Source of the DNA: Paenibacillus sp. FSL R5-0345
Lineage (GTDB): Bacteria > Bacillota > Bacilli > Paenibacillales > Paenibacillaceae
Length of the DNA stretch: 64,000 bases
NCBI RefSeq assembly: GCF_000758585.1
Contig: NZ_CP009281.1
Location: forward strand, 6,076,001 to 6,140,000
Direction: 5' to 3'
Numbering within the stretch: position 1 is the stretch's first letter; each line of letters begins with the position of its first letter. The notes beneath the pieces are model-generated. The model saw only the letters and a list, made by a program, of their open reading frames with translations, was not told the origin of the DNA and did no database searches. This document shows, piece after piece, positions 62,170 through 64,000 of the stretch. Both the position numbers and the translations under genes were made by a program.

Positions 62170-62319
62170 CTATCTGGTTTCGCGATGAGGAGTTTGCGAG
62201 TTACAATACTTGCAAAATTTCTTCATCTCCATGCGGTCGGGGTGATTTCGCTTGTTTTTGGTAGTCGCATAGTTTCTTTGTTTGCAACTTGTACAAGCCA
62301 AAGTGATAATTACCCGCAT
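62170..62319 (-). CDS. rpmGB: 50S ribosomal protein L33
   Basis: A 49-residue L33 with two CxxC pairs (ACTSCKQRNY and CKYCNSQTPHRETR), the zinc-containing form. ATG at 62319 after GAGGTG. It heads the rpmGB-secE-nusG run as in B. subtilis. Confidence 0.96.
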   Translation of the reverse strand: MRVIITLACTSCKQRNYATTKNKRNHPDRMEMKKFCKYCNSQTPHRETR

Positions 62320-62413
62320 GATGTGCACCTCCCGAGACGTCCTTCTAACTAAACAATTAGAAGACGTAAATATTGATCCTAAAAAAAGCCGCGAATTTAG
62401 GCCTACCTAAAAC

Positions 62414-62443
62414 ACTTTAGCATAATGTCAAGGTCTGTGTCAA
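62414..62443 (-). promoter_or_regulatory. Predicted rpmGB-secE-nusG promoter
   Basis: TTGACA (62443-62438), 18-bp spacer and TAAAGT (62419-62414). A second TTGACA lies at 62431-62426 inside the spacer, too near for the same -10. Confidence 0.65.
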
Positions 62444-62663
62444 CGAAAGAATTCCGTTCTGCACTGGGTAATTTCGGGTGTTATAGTCATATGGCCGTAC
62501 CCTGTCTTTGGGTCTATCTCTTCCTCACACTTCGCTGTCTTCCTTATCATTATGGGGTATTCCGACTGTGTATAAACCTACCCTCAACGGCAACGACTAA
62601 AATCGACTCAAATAGGAATTTATGGTATTAGACCCTAATTCTATCCGAGCAATTTCATGAGAC

Positions 62664-62697
62664 TAAAAAAAAGAACTCGATGTACGAGCCCTCTTGT
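62664..62697 (-). terminator. Terminator after sigH
   Basis: Minus-strand GGCTCG-TACAT-CGAGTT stem with G-U closing pairs, followed by eight T residues, about 17 bp after the stop. Confidence 0.7.
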
Positions 62698-62710
62698 GTT
62701 CATTATATCA

Positions 62711-63355
62711 TTAATTGTCGCGCACTTCTAGATATCTTTCTAATTTCCGCTTTACACGTTGTAAAGCGTTGTCAATAGATTTCACATGCCTCTTTAGATC
62801 TTCAGCAATTTCCTGATAAGATCTTCCGTCTAAGTACAGCATTAGAACCTTACGCTCTAGGTCACTTAAAATCTCTGCCATCTTATCTTCAAGTCCAATG
62901 AATTCTTCTTGATTAATAATTAGTTCTTCTGGATCTAGAACCTGAGTTCCACAAATGACATCCATAAGCGTTCGGTCAGAATCTTCATCATAAATGGGCT
63001 TGTCCAAAGAAACATAAGAATTGAGCGGAATATGCTTCTGACGAGTGGCCGTCTTAATAGCGGTTATAATTTGACGTGTAATGCAGAGCTCAGCAAAAGC
63101 TTTAAATGAAGAGAGCTTGTCACCTTTAAAGTCACGAATAGCCTTATATAGACCAATCATTCCTTCTTGAACAATATCTTCACGGTCTGCCCCGATCAAG
63201 AAATAAGAGCGGGCTTTAGCACGTACAAAATTACGGTATTTATTAATTAAGTGTTCCAATGCGCCACTGTCGCCACCACGGAAAGCCTCGACAATATCTT
63301 CATCACTTATGAAATCATACTCAGACAGCATTATTTCCTTGAGGTCGACACTCAC
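62711..63355 (-). CDS. sigH: RNA polymerase sigma-H factor (stationary phase/sporulation)
   Basis: A 214-residue sigma-H. Region 2 shows YLINKYRNFVRAKARSYFLIGADREDIVQEGMIGLYKAIRDF-like sequence and region 4 has LDGRSYQEIAEDLKRHVKSIDNALQRVKRKLERYLEVR. It directs spo0A, kinA, ftsZ P2 and other early sporulation genes. The start is the GTG at 63355 behind GGGGGGATTC; upstream codons lie in the ribosome site. It follows rae1 and has its own promoter. Confidence 0.95.
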   Translation of the reverse strand: MSVDLKEIMLSEYDFISDEDIVEAFRGGDSGALEHLINKYRNFVRAKARSYFLIGADREDIVQEGMIGLYKAIRDFKGDKLSSFKAFAELCITRQIITAIKTATRQKHIPLNSYVSLDKPIYDEDSDRTLMDVICGTQVLDPEELIINQEEFIGLEDKMAEILSDLERKVLMLYLDGRSYQEIAEDLKRHVKSIDNALQRVKRKLERYLEVRDN

Positions 63356-63412
63356 CAAGAATCCCCCCGGCTGCAACGCAAGACACATCGTTACTTCGCG
63401 AAATATAGGATC

Positions 63413-63442
63413 AGTATATATTATGTTACCTTACACCGTCAA
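63413..63442 (-). promoter_or_regulatory. Predicted sigH promoter
   Basis: TTGACG (63442-63437), 18-bp spacer and TATACT (63418-63413), about 58 bp upstream of the GTG start. An AbrB-controlled sigma-A promoter is known for B. subtilis sigH. Confidence 0.65.
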
Positions 63443-63513
63443 CCGGATTTGTCCAAAAACAATCTGGAATAGCATATAATGGAATAAAAATATTACCTAA
63501 ATCTTCCCAACTA

Positions 63514-64000
63514 TCACTGTCTACGCCAATTTTCCAGTTTACTCCGCACATCAGGTGGCAGTTTGTCTCCTAAAGAATGACGTGTAGAACTGATACTTCC
63601 CAGTTCGATAGCCTTTTTCACTTGTTTCTGATTCTCTTCAATCTCTAGATGTAATTCTCTTGCAGAAATCCGCAGTGCACCTTGAGCAAAAATAATATGC
63701 TGCTCCACTAAGTCACTCGTTGCAACATAGATTTGGCGACGTCGGTTGCTAAATTCCCCAACCAGTCGCTCGATGCACTCGTCTGCGGTTTCTTTTTCCT
63801 TGGTGAAAAACACCTGGACTTTGCCTTGGACAAATGACCGTCCCAATCCTGGAACGCGGTATGCATCAAACACAGCAATAACCCTTCGTCCTGAGTAAGC
63901 CTGGTAATCAGCCAGCAAATCCATCAAGCGGTCGCGTGCTTCCTGCATACCAATCTGGGACAGTGCCGCAAGTTCCGGCCAGCCACCGATCATATTATAT
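63514..64000 (-). CDS. rae1: Rae1/YacP-like NYN-domain endoribonuclease, partial
   Basis: The 5' end is beyond the window; 162 codons are present. The frame runs through the edge with YNMIGGWPEL (the end of the DGYN motif of NYN/PIN nucleases), then VIAVFDAYRVPG and VQVFFTKEKETADECIERLV and YVATSDLVEQHIIFAQGALRISARELHLEI, with the conserved acidic residues (D of FDAYR, E/D of ETADE, D of TSD). Rae1 cuts mRNA in the ribosomal A site in a translation-dependent way. It lies before sigH as in B. subtilis. Confidence 0.92.
   Translation of the reverse strand, partial: YNMIGGWPELAALSQIGMQEARDRLMDLLADYQAYSGRRVIAVFDAYRVPGLGRSFVQGKVQVFFTKEKETADECIERLVGEFSNRRRQIYVATSDLVEQHIIFAQGALRISARELHLEIEENQKQVKKAIELGSISSTRHSLGDKLPPDVRSKLENWRRQ

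Larger units (their letters stand above)
62320..62710. other. 391-bp gap between sigH and rpmGB
   Basis: The gap contains the sigH terminator (62664-62697) and the rpmGB promoter (62414-62443). The 200 bp between them show no gene and no strong hairpin by eye. The leader from the promoter to rpmGB is about 85 bases. Confidence 0.5.

Noticed and set aside
62425..62631. 68-codon plus-strand frame between rpmGB and sigH
   Set aside because: Runs through the rpmGB promoter, no ribosome site, no recognisable composition.

Overview
The window is a chromosomal segment of a low- to mid-GC, endospore-forming Firmicute. Gene content, gene order (the rae1-sigH to truA-rplM-rpsI to cwlD-salA-gerD-kbaA-pdaB block known from Bacillus subtilis), the 16S/23S sequences and the spore genes all point to Paenibacillus or a close relative. 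The genus is an inference, since no database search was possible. Almost every gene lies on the minus strand, so transcription mostly runs from position 64000 towards 1.

Region 1 (1-10776) is a phage-derived contractile-tail cluster of the PBSX/xkd type. The minus-strand operon runs tail terminator, a 59-codon gene, sheath, tube, frameshifted tail assembly chaperone, tape measure, LysM protein, then baseplate proteins XkdQ/R/S/T and the first codons of XkdU. No portal, capsid or terminase gene precedes the sheath, so it looks like a tailocin rather than a full prophage. Its control module is an ArpU-type regulator (minus) and a divergent Xre repressor plus ImmA/IrrE-type metallopeptidase (plus). 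The xre-arpU gap holds two matching 14-bp operators and divergent promoters. The chaperone carries a textbook -1 frameshift signal (A AAA AAC, 8-nt spacer, GC-rich stem).

Region 2 (10820-17620) is an rRNA/tRNA operon on the minus strand: 16S, an extra 5S, tRNA-Ile, tRNA-Ala, 23S, 5S and twelve tRNAs (Asn, Thr, Glu, Val, Gln, Lys, Leu, Gly, Arg, Pro, Gly, Pro). The 5S inside the 16S-23S spacer is unusual. Two tandem sigma-A promoters precede 16S.

Region 3 (17670-26400) holds spore and signalling genes: a small unknown gene, spoIIM, pdaB (plus), a PPK2 polyphosphate kinase, kbaA, gerD (plus), salA and cwlD, followed by a cysH-sat sulfate-assimilation pair.

Region 4 (26417-64000) is the translation/transcription super-cluster: rpsI, rplM, truA, rplQ, rpoA, rpsK, rpsM, rpmJ, infA, ybzG, map, adk, secY and the spc and S10 operons up to rpsJ. 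A globin-coupled chemoreceptor gene (HemAT type) follows, then tuf, fusA, rpsG, rpsL, an L7Ae-like gene, rpoC, rpoB, ybxB, rplL, rplJ, rplA, rplK, nusG, secE, rpmGB, sigH and a partial rae1. Compared with B. subtilis, the ecfA1-ecfA2-ecfT genes expected between rplQ and truA are absent, and hemAT, cysH-sat and ppk2 are extra.

Most of the window is core genome. The accessory interest lies in the tail cluster and its leader, the rRNA operon architecture, lineage-specific insertions, several leader RNA structures, and an Arg in S12 at the classical streptomycin-resistance position.
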